DNA from: Prevotella sp.
GTDB taxonomy: Bacteria > Bacteroidota > Bacteroidia > Bacteroidales > Bacteroidaceae
Reading direction: 5' to 3'
NCBI GenBank assembly: GCA_017449495.1
Contig: JAFTFO010000006.1
Span: 1-64,000, forward strand
DNA length: 64,000 nucleotides
In this document: positions 8,008-16,944 of the stretch, piece by piece
Numbering within the stretch: position 1 is the stretch's first letter
Layout of the letters: each line of letters begins with the position of its first letter
The notes under the pieces: model-generated
What the model was told of the DNA's origin: nothing
Seen by the model: only the letters and a program-made list of their open reading frames with translations
Database searches by the model: none
Made by a program: the position numbers and the translations under genes

Positions 8008-9976
8008 TCTTTGAGAACAGTCTTTTGAAAAAGCCCTTCTTCTCGCCGTCGACATTCTTTTGCTGTTGTTTCTCCAGCTTCTGCTGTTCTTTCTTCTGGC
8101 GATCCTCGTCGGAGAGTTTGTGCAACTTCACGCTGGGGCTGATGATCTTCATCTTTTGCATCTCGTCGGTATTGGTGAACGAGAACGAGCAGAACAGGTC
8201 AACGTGCTTGCCCCTGCGGGAGATGTCGCCTGTGGCTACAGCACCGTCGCTCTTCATGTCGACAGACAGGTTGCGGACGTGTATCTTCTTATAGCTGCTG
8301 TCGTCTACCTTTGCCGAGATATGACCAATGGGCAGTTTGCCGCCTTTCTCCTTTCTCATCTTCGCTGTGCGAGGCTTGGAGATGTCGAAACGGAAGTCAG
8401 CCTGACAGACAATCTCTCCGATATCCTTCATGTCCATCACCCGCCCCAACTGGAAACTGTTCGTGCTCACGGAACCGTCTACATACTTTGTATTCTCGTC
8501 GAGGGCGAACTGGAAGTTGATGGGGCCGCCTGCCGTCTGTAGGCTTCCCTTGAACTCCTCTTTCTTCCACAAGACGGCAAAGTCGCCTGTATAGCTGATG
8601 TTGCCCAGATTGTGCAGTTGCTTCATCATGAATTTCTTCACGGCGAACTGGCTGATGATCTTCTCCTTTACACCACTCTTGGCTGTCATCTGGTTCACAT
8701 GGAAGCGCACAGCCAGCCGGTATTTGTCTTTCAGGTTGGTGATGCCGCCTGATGCCGACAACTGCAACTTCTGGTCGTTGGTGCTCACTTTGATGTTCCT
8801 GAACGCCATCGTCTCGTCTGTGCCGCTCAGGTTCAGACTCAGATTCAGCGGAATGTTGAAGTTCTTCAGAACGGGGGCAAAGGTGCGTGAGATATCTTTC
8901 AGCAGCGCCTTGCCTGTAATGTTGTTGGCAGAGTAGGAGAGCGAGCGTCCCTCTTTCTTGTTGGGCAGTTGGATGGTGGCTTCAGGGATGGTCAGCACGG
9001 TGTTGGTCTGCTGCACCGTCAGGTGGCTGATGTAGGCTGTCTGCTTGTTGGCCTCCATGCTGAATCGCAGATCGGTGAGGTTGATGCCTGTGATGGAGTC
9101 CTTCGCCTGACATTCCATTAGGTCTGCCTTCAGACTGTCTTTGCCTATCAGCTGGACTGTCCATTTCATGTTGGTCGTCACGTCTAAATGACCCAAGTCG
9201 AAGAATCCCCGTTTCGGCTTGTTCGCATTCTTGCGAGGCTGGTGGTTGTCTGTCTGGTATCTGAGACCGTCGAGTGTGAGGGCTATCTCTTCTTCCAGAC
9301 TCTCACCCTCCATCTGCAGATGGTGCACGGAGACAGTATTTCCCACAGGGCCTTTCTTCGTCTCTCGGGTGAAAGTGGCCTGCAGGTCTTCTACGTTGAT
9401 CTTTCGTGTTCCAATCCAACTATCTTCGTAGCCTGCCTCTTCCAGCTGAAACGTCATATCGTTGTATTTCACGTCGATATGCCTCAGGCGCACATCGTTC
9501 ACGTCCAGATTCAGTTTCTTCCTCTCCGCCTTATCTACGTCTTTCTTCATGGTCGAGTCTTTCTTGAAGGCATCAATCAAGAACTGGTAGTTGGCAGGCT
9601 CCTCCTTCGAGGACTTCAGCAGCAACGCCTTCACACCGTCGATCTCGGCTTCTTCTATGATGACTTGGTTGGTTGTCATCAGTTTGCTCAGATTCAGGTC
9701 TACCGCCAGCTTCCCTACCGCCAGCATCTTCCGTTGTTGCTGATCCTCCACGTCGATACCAAAGAGACGAACCTTTTGGGTGAACAGGTTAACGCTGATG
9801 CTGTCGATTTCGACATGCGTATTCAACTCTGTCCTAAGCAGTTCCGTAGCTCGCTTCAACAATTTGTTCTGCACGGACTCTGTGTTGAGCAGCAGCGCAC
9901 CACCACCCAGCAGCACCACCATTCCGCCAGCAATGCCGCCCACCGTCTTCAGCGTTCTCCTAAGCCATTTGTTCAT
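7985..9976 (-). CDS. AsmA-family (DUF748-like) envelope protein
   Basis: A 663-residue protein with one N-terminal membrane anchor (about residues 12-32, TVGGIAGGMVVLLGGGALLL), followed directly by the AsmA-type signature SVQNKLLKRATELLRTELNT and a long beta-rich periplasmic region of repeated LSNLSG/DITLNI-like strands. AsmA-like proteins (TamB, YhdP, YdbH relatives) are thought to form grooves for phospholipid transport between membranes; the role here is inferred. The C-terminus is a cytosol-like, highly charged tail rich in Lys and Gln (about residues 618-663), which is unusual for a domain expected in the periplasm. Its own promoter lies at 9999-10029. It converges on the mannan operon with 14 bp between stops. 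Confidence 0.75.
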   Translation of the reverse strand: MNKWLRRTLKTVGGIAGGMVVLLGGGALLLNTESVQNKLLKRATELLRTELNTHVEIDSISVNLFTQKVRLFGIDVEDQQQRKMLAVGKLAVDLNLSKLMTTNQVIIEEAEIDGVKALLLKSSKEEPANYQFLIDAFKKDSTMKKDVDKAERKKLNLDVNDVRLRHIDVKYNDMTFQLEEAGYEDSWIGTRKINVEDLQATFTRETKKGPVGNTVSVHHLQMEGESLEEEIALTLDGLRYQTDNHQPRKNANKPKRGFFDLGHLDVTTNMKWTVQLIGKDSLKADLMECQAKDSITGINLTDLRFSMEANKQTAYISHLTVQQTNTVLTIPEATIQLPNKKEGRSLSYSANNITGKALLKDISRTFAPVLKNFNIPLNLSLNLSGTDETMAFRNIKVSTNDQKLQLSASGGITNLKDKYRLAVRFHVNQMTAKSGVKEKIISQFAVKKFMMKQLHNLGNISYTGDFAVLWKKEEFKGSLQTAGGPINFQFALDENTKYVDGSVSTNSFQLGRVMDMKDIGEIVCQADFRFDISKPRTAKMRKEKGGKLPIGHISAKVDDSSYKKIHVRNLSVDMKSDGAVATGDISRRGKHVDLFCSFSFTNTDEMQKMKIISPSVKLHKLSDEDRQKKEQQKLEKQQQKNVDGEKKGFFKRLFSKKKKTETT

Positions 9977-9998
9977 CTTTCCTCAGTCTTTCCGCCTG

Positions 9999-10029
9999 CA
10001 AAATTAACCAAATTCCTTCAATTATCCAA
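9999..10029 (-). promoter_or_regulatory. Promoter of the AsmA-like gene
   Basis: On the minus strand TAATTTTG (plus CAAAATTA, 9999-10006) and TTG (plus CAA, 10027-10029) are 20 nt apart, a good -7/-33 pair 22 bp upstream of the ATG. Confidence 0.65.
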
Positions 10030-10068
10030 CACATATTTCCCTAAATGTTTTGTTTTCCTGATTTTATT

Positions 10069-10099
10069 TTTGTGGATTCAGGAAATTGTTGTACCTTTG
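10069..10099 (+). promoter_or_regulatory. Promoter of the alkaline phosphatase gene
   Basis: TTTG at 10069-10072 and TACCTTTG at 10092-10099 are separated by 19 nt. ATG 10123 follows 23 bp later. Confidence 0.75.
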
Positions 10100-10122
10100 C
10101 AGTAAGTTAAAGATGATTGCTT

Positions 10123-11646
10123 ATGAGAAAGTTCTTAATGGTGCTCCTGGTGCTTTGTTCGACCATCGGGGCGCAGGCAGAGACGAAGTTTAACGAGCGG
10201 CCGAAGCTCGTGGTGGGAATCGTGGTAGACCAGATGCGCTGGGACTATCTGGGCAGGTATTACGACCAGTTCCAGACTGACGGCTTCCGCAGGCTGATCG
10301 ACGAGGGCTACTCGTGCGACAACTGTCTGATCAACTACCTGCCGACGGTGACGGCCATCGGCCATACAAGTGCCTATACAGGTACGACGCCCGCCTTCCA
10401 CGGCATCTGCGGCAACGACTTCTTCATCGACGACGAGAAGGCTTATTGCTGTGGCGACTCGACGGTGAGGCCTGTGGGTACTGATAATAACAAGCGAGGC
10501 AAGATGTCGCCACGCAACCTGCTGTCGACGACCATCGGCGACCAGCTCCGCATGCACACCGACTTCCGCTCGAAGGTGGTGGGCGTGTCGTATAAGGATC
10601 GTGCGGCCATCCTGCCCGCAGGGCGCAGCGCCAACGGGGCCTACTGGCTCGACACGGACAACGGCCAGTTCATCACGAGTACCTATTACAGGGATGAACT
10701 GCCCGACTGGGCGAAGGCCTACAATCAGCAACTGAAGAAGAACAAGGAACTGCAGAAGGTGGGCAAGCGCGTGGGCTTCTATCCCCTCTGCGGACACATC
10801 ACGGCCGATATGGCCATCGCAGCCATGAAGGGTGAGCAGTTGGGTCAGGGCGAGGCGACGGATATGCTCTGCATCAGTTTCTCGCAGACTGACGTGATCG
10901 GCCATGAGTGGAGCACGCGGGGTGAGCATACCGACGAGGCCTATCTGGAACTCGACAAGGATATCGCCAAGTTGCTGAAAGCCTTCGACGAGCAGGTGGG
11001 GAAGGAGAACTACATCGTCTTTCTGACTGCCGACCATGGGGCTGCGCATAACTTCCAATGGATGGAGGACCACAAGATGGCTGGTGGCGCCTGGAGGGTG
11101 AAGGAGGACGTGATGGGGTCTGGACTGAAGGCCTATCTGAGGGATAAGTTAGGAGCCGACCTCTCGATCATCAACGGCATCAACAGCTATCGAGTGTATC
11201 TGAACCACGGGCGGATTGCAGAGTTGGGACTTGAACTCTCGAAGGTGAAGGAGGCGCTGATCGACTATGCACGGCAGATGCCACACGTGCAGTTCGTGAT
11301 GGACTTCGAGAAGGTGAACACCTGGAGCGTGCCCGACGTCATCCGCAGTCGTGCCCTGTTAGGCTATCACCCCCATCGTTCTGGCGACTTGCTGCTGGTG
11401 CTGGAGGCTGGATGGTATGAGTTCTGGACGGGTGGCTCATCGCCCGTCGGCACGACCCACGGCGAGTGGAATCCCTACGACGCACACATTCCCCTCTTGT
11501 TCTACGGCTGGAAGGTGGAACACGGCTCGACCAGTCGTGAAGTACACATCACGGATATCGCTCCGACCATCTGTCAGAAGCTGCATATCCAGCAGCCGAA
11601 CGCCTGTGTGGGAGAGGCAATAATAGAAGTGGTAGAGGGCGATTAA
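10123..11646 (+). CDS. PafA-type alkaline phosphatase (AP superfamily)
   Basis: Secreted phosphomonoesterase of 507 residues. ATG 10123 gives the signal peptide MRKFLMVLLVLCSTIGAQA and is preferred over the TTG at 10117. All features of the PafA active site are seen: metal ligand Asp in VVDQMRWD, nucleophile Thr77 in PTVTAIGH, Asn in CGNDFF, the Lys/Arg pair in SYKDRAAI, Asp/His in QTDVIGHEW, Asp-His in TADHGA, and the last His in GTTHGEW. The Lys and Arg that contact phosphate distinguish PafA from diesterases of the NPP group. It acts in the periplasm to free phosphate from sugar phosphates and similar esters. It is a single-gene unit with its own promoter. Confidence 0.9.
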   Translation: MRKFLMVLLVLCSTIGAQAETKFNERPKLVVGIVVDQMRWDYLGRYYDQFQTDGFRRLIDEGYSCDNCLINYLPTVTAIGHTSAYTGTTPAFHGICGNDFFIDDEKAYCCGDSTVRPVGTDNNKRGKMSPRNLLSTTIGDQLRMHTDFRSKVVGVSYKDRAAILPAGRSANGAYWLDTDNGQFITSTYYRDELPDWAKAYNQQLKKNKELQKVGKRVGFYPLCGHITADMAIAAMKGEQLGQGEATDMLCISFSQTDVIGHEWSTRGEHTDEAYLELDKDIAKLLKAFDEQVGKENYIVFLTADHGAAHNFQWMEDHKMAGGAWRVKEDVMGSGLKAYLRDKLGADLSIINGINSYRVYLNHGRIAELGLELSKVKEALIDYARQMPHVQFVMDFEKVNTWSVPDVIRSRALLGYHPHRSGDLLLVLEAGWYEFWTGGSSPVGTTHGEWNPYDAHIPLLFYGWKVEHGSTSREVHITDIAPTICQKLHIQQPNACVGEAIIEVVEGD

Positions 11647-11699
11647 CAATTATTATCAAATAATTAATAATTATTCGCCAAATTTACAAAATTTATTTG

Positions 11700-11707
11700 T
11701 ACCTTTG
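11700..11707 (+). promoter_or_regulatory. -7 element of the nuo operon
   Basis: TACCTTTG lies 84 bp upstream of nuoA; the spacing implies a 5' leader of about 75-80 nt. No good -33 TTTG is seen at the expected place. Confidence 0.6.
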
Positions 11708-11791
11708 CAGCACCATAGCGGCAAAGGTACATTTATTTTACGCTAACTGCTTGGAAACAAGAACAATATTGTTATAACATTATATTTATTT

Positions 11792-12142
11792 ATGAACTTT
11801 ACTTTGTTAATTACCGTCTTGTTGACGGCTCTAACATTGGTGGTAGCGGCCTACGTCGTAGCCAAGCTGATAGGACCCCGGTCCTACGCGAAGCTAAAGG
11901 GTGAGCCGTATGAGAGTGGTATTCCCACAAGAGGCAGCTCGTGGTTGCCCATCAGCGTGGGATTCTACCTCTTCGCCATCTTGTTTCTGATGTTCGACGT
12001 GGAGACAGTGTTCCTGTACCCGTGGGCAGTGGTTGTGAAGGAGTTCGGCGCGATGGCTCTGCTTAGCATCGGCTTCTTCTTAGTAGTTCTGGTTTTAGGC
12101 TTGGCTTACGCTTGGCGGAAAGGAGACTTGGAATGGAAGTAA
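11792..12142 (+). CDS. nuoA: NADH-quinone oxidoreductase subunit A
   Basis: Small membrane subunit of complex I, 116 residues with three transmembrane helices (about 4-24, 60-80, 88-108). The loop after helix 1 has the conserved KGEPYESGIP segment, and FLMFDVETVFLYPW is the NuoA hallmark of helix 2. It is the first gene of an eleven-subunit operon transcribed from the promoter at 11700; its last 10 bp overlap nuoB. Confidence 0.95.
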   Translation: MNFTLLITVLLTALTLVVAAYVVAKLIGPRSYAKLKGEPYESGIPTRGSSWLPISVGFYLFAILFLMFDVETVFLYPWAVVVKEFGAMALLSIGFFLVVLVLGLAYAWRKGDLEWK

Positions 12143-12846
12143 AGAAACCCTACATCAAGAGTATTCCCTACGAGGAGTGGAATGACAATGCCTCGCTGGA
12201 GAAGATCATTGACGAACTCCATGAGGGTGGCGTCAATGTGGTGACGGGTACGCTCGACCAGTTGATCAACTGGGGCCGTGCCAACTCCCTGTGGTCGCTG
12301 ACCTTTGCTACCTCGTGCTGTGGTATCGAGTTCATGGCCTGCGGCTGTGCCCGCTATGACTTCGCCCGCTTCGGCTTCGAGGTGACGCGTAACTCTCCCC
12401 GTCAGGCCGACCTGATTATGTGTGCCGGAACGATTACCCACAAGATGGCTCCCGCCCTGAAGCGTCTCTACGACGAGATGGCTGAGCCGAAGTATGTGAT
12501 TGCCGTTGGTGGTTGTGCCATTAGCGGCGGCCCGTTCAAGTCGAGCTATCATGTAGTGAAGGGTATCGAGGAAATCGTGCCCGTCGATGTGTTTATACCT
12601 GGTTGTCCCCCGCGTCCTGAGGCCATTATGTATGGCATGATGCAGTTGCAGCGCAAGGTGAAGGCTGAGAAATTCTTCGGAGGCGTTAATCACAAGCAGA
12701 CGGCTGAGGAGGCCAAACTGGGTGTATCGAACGAGGAACTGATCTTCCGTGAGAAGTTAGGCGACCATCGTCGTGAGCCGATCGTGGTGACGGACGTTCC
12801 CCAGGAGTTTGTTGAAGAATTAAAGAAGGAGGAGGCCGCCGTATGA
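12133..12846 (+). CDS. nuoB: NADH-quinone oxidoreductase subunit B
   Basis: Carries cluster N2, the last Fe-S centre before quinone. ATG 12133 (237 residues) overlaps the nuoA stop; the TTG at 12112 would overlap further and is rejected. Cluster ligands are the vicinal cysteines in TSCCGIEFMACGCARYDF, Cys in GGCAISGG and Cys in PGCPPRPE. It is longer at the C-terminus than Escherichia coli NuoB by a charged tail of about 40 residues ending KKEEAAV. The stop overlaps the nuoCD start by ATGA. Confidence 0.95.
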   Translation: MEVKKPYIKSIPYEEWNDNASLEKIIDELHEGGVNVVTGTLDQLINWGRANSLWSLTFATSCCGIEFMACGCARYDFARFGFEVTRNSPRQADLIMCAGTITHKMAPALKRLYDEMAEPKYVIAVGGCAISGGPFKSSYHVVKGIEEIVPVDVFIPGCPPRPEAIMYGMMQLQRKVKAEKFFGGVNHKQTAEEAKLGVSNEELIFREKLGDHRREPIVVTDVPQEFVEELKKEEAAV

Positions 12847-14456
12847 AGTTAGAATTCCTTTCATTCGAATTTGACAAGTTCGCACAGGAGATGCAGAACT
12901 TGAAGGACAAGAAGGGCTTCGACTATATTGTCACCATCGTCGGCGAGGACTTCGGCAAGGAGGAGGGCCTCGGCTGTATCTATATCCTCGAGAATACGAA
13001 GACCCACGATCGCTGCTCGGTGAAGATGATTGCCAAGAGCCAGGTCTGCGGCGATGGTATGTCGTCGAACGGAACAGGCGATACCGATGGTCAGGTGCTG
13101 GCTTATCTGCCTACCGTCTCGAACATCTGGCGCGTGGCTGATCTGCTGGAGCGCGAGGTCTACGACTTCTACGGCATCGTATTCTTAGGTCATAAGGATA
13201 TGCGCCGTCTGTTCCTGCGCTCAGACTTCCAGGGCTATCCCTTCCGCAAGGACTGGGTGTTCAGCGACAAGTACACGCTGGAGGACGACGTGGAGCCGGA
13301 ATACGGTCTGGAGTATTATATCGACAGCGACGGCAATCTGCAGTCGAAGCAGAACAAACTCTTCGGCTCTGATGACTACGTGATCAATATCGGCCCGCAG
13401 CATCCTGCTACCCACGGTGTGCTCCGCTTGCAGACAGTGCTCAACGGTGAGACCGTGAAACGCATCTATCCGCATCTTGGTTATATCCATCGTGCCATCG
13501 AGAAGATGTGGGAAAGCATGAGTTATCCACAGGCGCTGGCCCTGACGGATCGTCTGAACTATCTGGGTGCCATGCAGCATCGTCACGCCTTGGTGGGTGT
13601 GATCGAGGAAGGCATGGGCGTGGAACTGACTGACCGCATCAAGTATATCCGTACCATCATGGACGAACTGCAGCGTCTCGACTCCCACTTGCTCTTCACC
13701 TCGTGTGTGGCTCAGGACTTAGGTGCTCTGACGGGTATGCTCTACGGTATGCGAGACCGTGAGCACGTGCTGAACTGCATGGAGGAAACGACTGGTGGAC
13801 GCCTGATTCAGAACTATTATAGAATAGGTGGATTGCAGGACGATATCGATCCGAACTTCGTGAAGAACGTGAAGGATCTGGTGAAGTATCTGCGCCCCAC
13901 GATTCAGGAGTATATGGACATCTTCGGTGACAACATCATCACGCACAACCGTCTGGAGCAGTGCGGTCCGATGAGTCTCGAGGATTGTATCAACTACGCT
14001 GTGACTGGTCCTGCCGGACGTGCTTCCGGCTGGAAGAACGATGTGCGCAAGAACCACCCCTACGACATGTACGACAAGGTGGAGTGGGAGCAGTGCACTG
14101 AGACATCGTGCGACTCGATGGGCCGCTATCTGGTTCACATCAACGAGATGTACCAGAGCCTGAACATCATCGAGCAGCTCATCGACAACATCCCTGAGGG
14201 CGACTTCTACGTGAAGCAAAAGCCGATTATCAAGGTGCCCGAGGGACAGTGGTACTACGCTGTCGAGGGTGTGGCTGGTGAGTTTGGTGTCTATCTCGAC
14301 TCTCGTGGCGACAAGAGCCCGTACCGCATGAAGATGCGTCCGATGGGTCTCTCGCTCGTCGGTGCCTTCGACCCGATGCTTCGTGGTCAGAAGATAGCCG
14401 ACCTGATTGCTACCTGTGCTGCTATTGACGTTGTAATACCTGATATTGATAGATAA
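12843..14456 (+). CDS. nuoCD: Fused NADH-quinone oxidoreductase subunits C and D
   Basis: A single 537-residue protein. Residues 1 to about 150 are the 30-kDa NuoC module (motif REVYDFYGIVFLGHKDMRR), and about 175-537 the 49-kDa NuoD module (GPQHPATHGVLRLQ, HLGYIHRAIEKMWE, and the C-terminal DPMLRGQKIADLIA region). NuoD lines the quinone pocket with His and Tyr residues. The fusion also occurs in E. coli and is common in Bacteroidetes. It overlaps nuoB by 4 bp and is followed 2 bp later by nuoH. Confidence 0.94.
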   Translation: MKLEFLSFEFDKFAQEMQNLKDKKGFDYIVTIVGEDFGKEEGLGCIYILENTKTHDRCSVKMIAKSQVCGDGMSSNGTGDTDGQVLAYLPTVSNIWRVADLLEREVYDFYGIVFLGHKDMRRLFLRSDFQGYPFRKDWVFSDKYTLEDDVEPEYGLEYYIDSDGNLQSKQNKLFGSDDYVINIGPQHPATHGVLRLQTVLNGETVKRIYPHLGYIHRAIEKMWESMSYPQALALTDRLNYLGAMQHRHALVGVIEEGMGVELTDRIKYIRTIMDELQRLDSHLLFTSCVAQDLGALTGMLYGMRDREHVLNCMEETTGGRLIQNYYRIGGLQDDIDPNFVKNVKDLVKYLRPTIQEYMDIFGDNIITHNRLEQCGPMSLEDCINYAVTGPAGRASGWKNDVRKNHPYDMYDKVEWEQCTETSCDSMGRYLVHINEMYQSLNIIEQLIDNIPEGDFYVKQKPIIKVPEGQWYYAVEGVAGEFGVYLDSRGDKSPYRMKMRPMGLSLVGAFDPMLRGQKIADLIATCAAIDVVIPDIDR

Positions 14457-14458
14457 TT

Positions 14459-15547
14459 ATGTTCGATTTTTCTATAGTTACACAATGGTTCGACCAGCTG
14501 CTGCAGGTGACATTAGGATGCCCTGAATGGTTGGCGATATTGATTGAGTGTGTACTGGTGGGCACGTGTATCCTTGTGGGCTATGCGTTGATTGCCATCG
14601 TACTGATATTTATGGAGCGTAAGGTCTGTGCCTACTTCCAGTGCCGTCTTGGCCCGATGCGAGTAGGTTACTGGGGCTTGCTGCAGGTGTTTGCCGACGT
14701 GCTGAAGATGCTCATCAAGGAGATCTTCTTCGTCGATCGTGCCGACAAACTGCTCTATGCCGTCGCTCCTATGCTGGTGATTGTAGGCTCCGTAGGTGCT
14801 TTCTCGTTCCTGCCTTGGAACAACGGCGCGACGGTGCTCGACTTCAATGTGGGTGTGTTCCTGCTCACGGCTATCTCTTCGATCGGCGTGGTAGGTATCT
14901 TCCTCGCTGGTTGGGGTTCCAACAACAAGTACTCTGTGGTTTCGGCCATGCGTGGTGCTGTGCAGATGATCTCCTACGAGATGTCGCTCTGCCTCTGTCT
15001 GATCACCGCTGTGATCCTGACGGGTACGATGCAGATGAGTGGGATCGTTGAGGCTCAGACAGGCCCTTGGAAGTGGTTGATCTTCCAGGGACATATCCCT
15101 GCGCTGATCGCCTTCTTCGTGTTCCTCATCGCAGGTAACGCTGAGGCCAACCGCGGCCCGTTCGATATGGCTGAGGCCGAGAGTGAGTTGACGGCCGGAC
15201 ACCATACGGAGTACTCTGGTATGGGCTTCGGCTTCTTCTACCTCGCAGAGTTCCTCAACCTGTTCATCATCGCAGGCATCGCCGCCACCGTGTTCCTCGG
15301 TGGCTGGGCACCTGTGAACATCGGCATCGAGGGCTTCGACGCCGTGATGGACTATATCCCCGGTATCGTCTGGTTCATGGGTAAGACTTTTGCTCTTGTC
15401 TGGATCCTGATGTGGATTAAATGGACGTTCCCCCGTCTGCGTATCGACCAGATTCTGAAACTGGAGTGGAAGTATCTGATGCCTCTGGGTCTTATCAACC
15501 TCGTGATTATGACAGTTGTAGTGGCCCTCGGCCTATATATTAAATAA
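14459..15547 (+). CDS. nuoH: NADH-quinone oxidoreductase subunit H
   Basis: Membrane subunit joining the hydrophilic arm to the proton-pumping arm; 362 residues with eight or nine helices. Conserved loops are FMERKVCAYFQCRLGPMRVG and NRGPFDMAEAESELTAGHHTEYSG, the glutamate-rich quinone-entry loop. The start is 2 bp after the nuoCD stop. Confidence 0.95.
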   Translation: MFDFSIVTQWFDQLLQVTLGCPEWLAILIECVLVGTCILVGYALIAIVLIFMERKVCAYFQCRLGPMRVGYWGLLQVFADVLKMLIKEIFFVDRADKLLYAVAPMLVIVGSVGAFSFLPWNNGATVLDFNVGVFLLTAISSIGVVGIFLAGWGSNNKYSVVSAMRGAVQMISYEMSLCLCLITAVILTGTMQMSGIVEAQTGPWKWLIFQGHIPALIAFFVFLIAGNAEANRGPFDMAEAESELTAGHHTEYSGMGFGFFYLAEFLNLFIIAGIAATVFLGGWAPVNIGIEGFDAVMDYIPGIVWFMGKTFALVWILMWIKWTFPRLRIDQILKLEWKYLMPLGLINLVIMTVVVALGLYIK

Positions 15548-15556
15548 GGTATAGCA

Positions 15557-16102
15557 ATGGAAGATAACAAAACATATTTCGGAGAAATCGGGCACGGTCT
15601 GAAGACTTTGGCTACAGGTATGAAGACTTCCTGGAAGGAATACTTCAAGGACTTCTTCACCAACAAGTCGACGGAGCAGTATCCCGAGAACCGCAAGACC
15701 ACACTCCATGTGGCGAAGCGTCACCGTGGGCGCCTGACCTTCAAACGCAACGAGGACGGCAGCTATAAGTGTACGGCTTGCACACTGTGCGAGAAGGCCT
15801 GTCCGAACGGAACCATCAAGATTACGGCTCACATGGCCGAGGATCCCGAGACGGGCAAGAAAAAGAAGGTGCTCGACGACTATCAGTACGACCTGGGCGA
15901 CTGCATGTTCTGCCAGCTCTGTACCAACGCTTGCAACTTCGACGCCATTGAGTTTACAAATGATTTCGAGAATGCAGTCTTTGACCGTTCGAAGTTGGTG
16001 CTCCACCTTAACGAGGAGGTGTATCAGGGTGGCTCGCTGCCCAATCTGATCGACGGCGGTGCAGACCTGACTATCGGTAAGTTTAACACTAAAACGAAGT
16101 AA
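15557..16102 (+). CDS. nuoI: NADH-quinone oxidoreductase subunit I (2x 4Fe-4S)
   Basis: Holds clusters N6a and N6b. The 181-residue protein has ligand sets CTACTLCEKACP (about 72-83) and CMFCQLCTNACN (about 117-128). The second set ends in Asn where Pro is usual, as ferredoxin-like domains sometimes do. An N-terminal amphipathic segment (about 12-30) would contact the membrane arm. It lies 9 bp after nuoH. Confidence 0.94.
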   Translation: MEDNKTYFGEIGHGLKTLATGMKTSWKEYFKDFFTNKSTEQYPENRKTTLHVAKRHRGRLTFKRNEDGSYKCTACTLCEKACPNGTIKITAHMAEDPETGKKKKVLDDYQYDLGDCMFCQLCTNACNFDAIEFTNDFENAVFDRSKLVLHLNEEVYQGGSLPNLIDGGADLTIGKFNTKTK

Positions 16103-16108
16103 CGCAAT

Positions 16109-16627
16109 ATGGGTAATGAGATTATGTTTGCGATTCTTGCGGTGTTCATCATCGGCTCGGCGCTGATGTGTGTCACCACGACAAGAATCATGCGGGCCGC
16201 AACATTCATGTTGTTCGTGCTCTTTGGAGTGGCAGGCATCTATTTCCTGCTCGACTACACCTTCCTGGGTGCCGCTCAGATCTCGGTCTATGCCGGAGGC
16301 GTTACGATGATCTATGTCTTCGCCATCCAGTTGGTGTCGAAGCGCACCCTTCAGGGTCTTGAGGAGAGAGTGAAGTCAAGTAAGATGATCGTAGGCGGTC
16401 TTGCAGCCTTCGCCGGACTGGTGGTGGTGAGCCTGATTCTGCTGAAGACGGGCTTCTATACACAGGCCCTTCCGAACGTGGAGGTGCCGATGAAAGAGAT
16501 TGGTACGGCTCTCGTCGGTTCTGACAAGTATCAGTATGTATTGCCCTTCGAGCTCATCTCAGTATTCCTGCTGGCATGTATCATCGGAGGTCTGGTAGTA
16601 GCAAGAAAGGAGGAGAAAGACGTATGA
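16109..16627 (+). CDS. nuoJ: NADH-quinone oxidoreductase subunit J
   Basis: Membrane subunit of 172 residues with five helices. The AAQISVYAGGVTMIYVFAIQ segment is the NuoJ helix 3 with its pi-bulge region. The stop overlaps nuoK by ATGA. Confidence 0.93.
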   Translation: MGNEIMFAILAVFIIGSALMCVTTTRIMRAATFMLFVLFGVAGIYFLLDYTFLGAAQISVYAGGVTMIYVFAIQLVSKRTLQGLEERVKSSKMIVGGLAAFAGLVVVSLILLKTGFYTQALPNVEVPMKEIGTALVGSDKYQYVLPFELISVFLLACIIGGLVVARKEEKDV

Positions 16628-16932
16628 TACCTATCGAATGTTATTTCGCGCTGAGCGCACTCTTGTTCTTCATCGGCGTCTATGGTTTCGTGACGCGTCG
16701 CAACCTGATCGCCATGCTCATCTCTGTTGAGTTGGTGCTGAACGCCGTTGACATTAACTTTGCCGCCATCAACCGTCTGCTCTATCCGAACGGTATGGAA
16801 GGCATGTTCATGACTCTCTTTGTGATTGGCGTCGCTGCTGCTGAGTCGGCTGTCGCCATTGCCATCATCATCAATGTCTATCGTAACTTCAAGAGCGACA
16901 GCGTTGATGCCATCCAGAATATGAAACGATAA
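16624..16932 (+). CDS. nuoK: NADH-quinone oxidoreductase subunit K
   Basis: Mrp-like membrane subunit of 102 residues with three helices. ATG 16624 overlaps the nuoJ stop (translational coupling); an upstream in-frame start would add a non-conserved tail and is rejected. Conserved features are ISVELVLNAVDINFAA with its helix-2 glutamate and the second glutamate in AAESAVAIAI. Confidence 0.94.
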   Translation: MIPIECYFALSALLFFIGVYGFVTRRNLIAMLISVELVLNAVDINFAAINRLLYPNGMEGMFMTLFVIGVAAAESAVAIAIIINVYRNFKSDSVDAIQNMKR

Positions 16933-16944
16933 ACAGTTACAGTT

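Noticed and set aside
9188..10105. Plus-strand reading frame of 305 codons opposite the AsmA-like gene
   Set aside because: Shadow frame; it runs over both divergent promoters and shows no family features.
10135..11073. Minus-strand reading frame of 312 codons opposite the PafA gene
   Set aside because: Shadow of the phosphatase gene, composition rich in His, Val and Arg, no motif.
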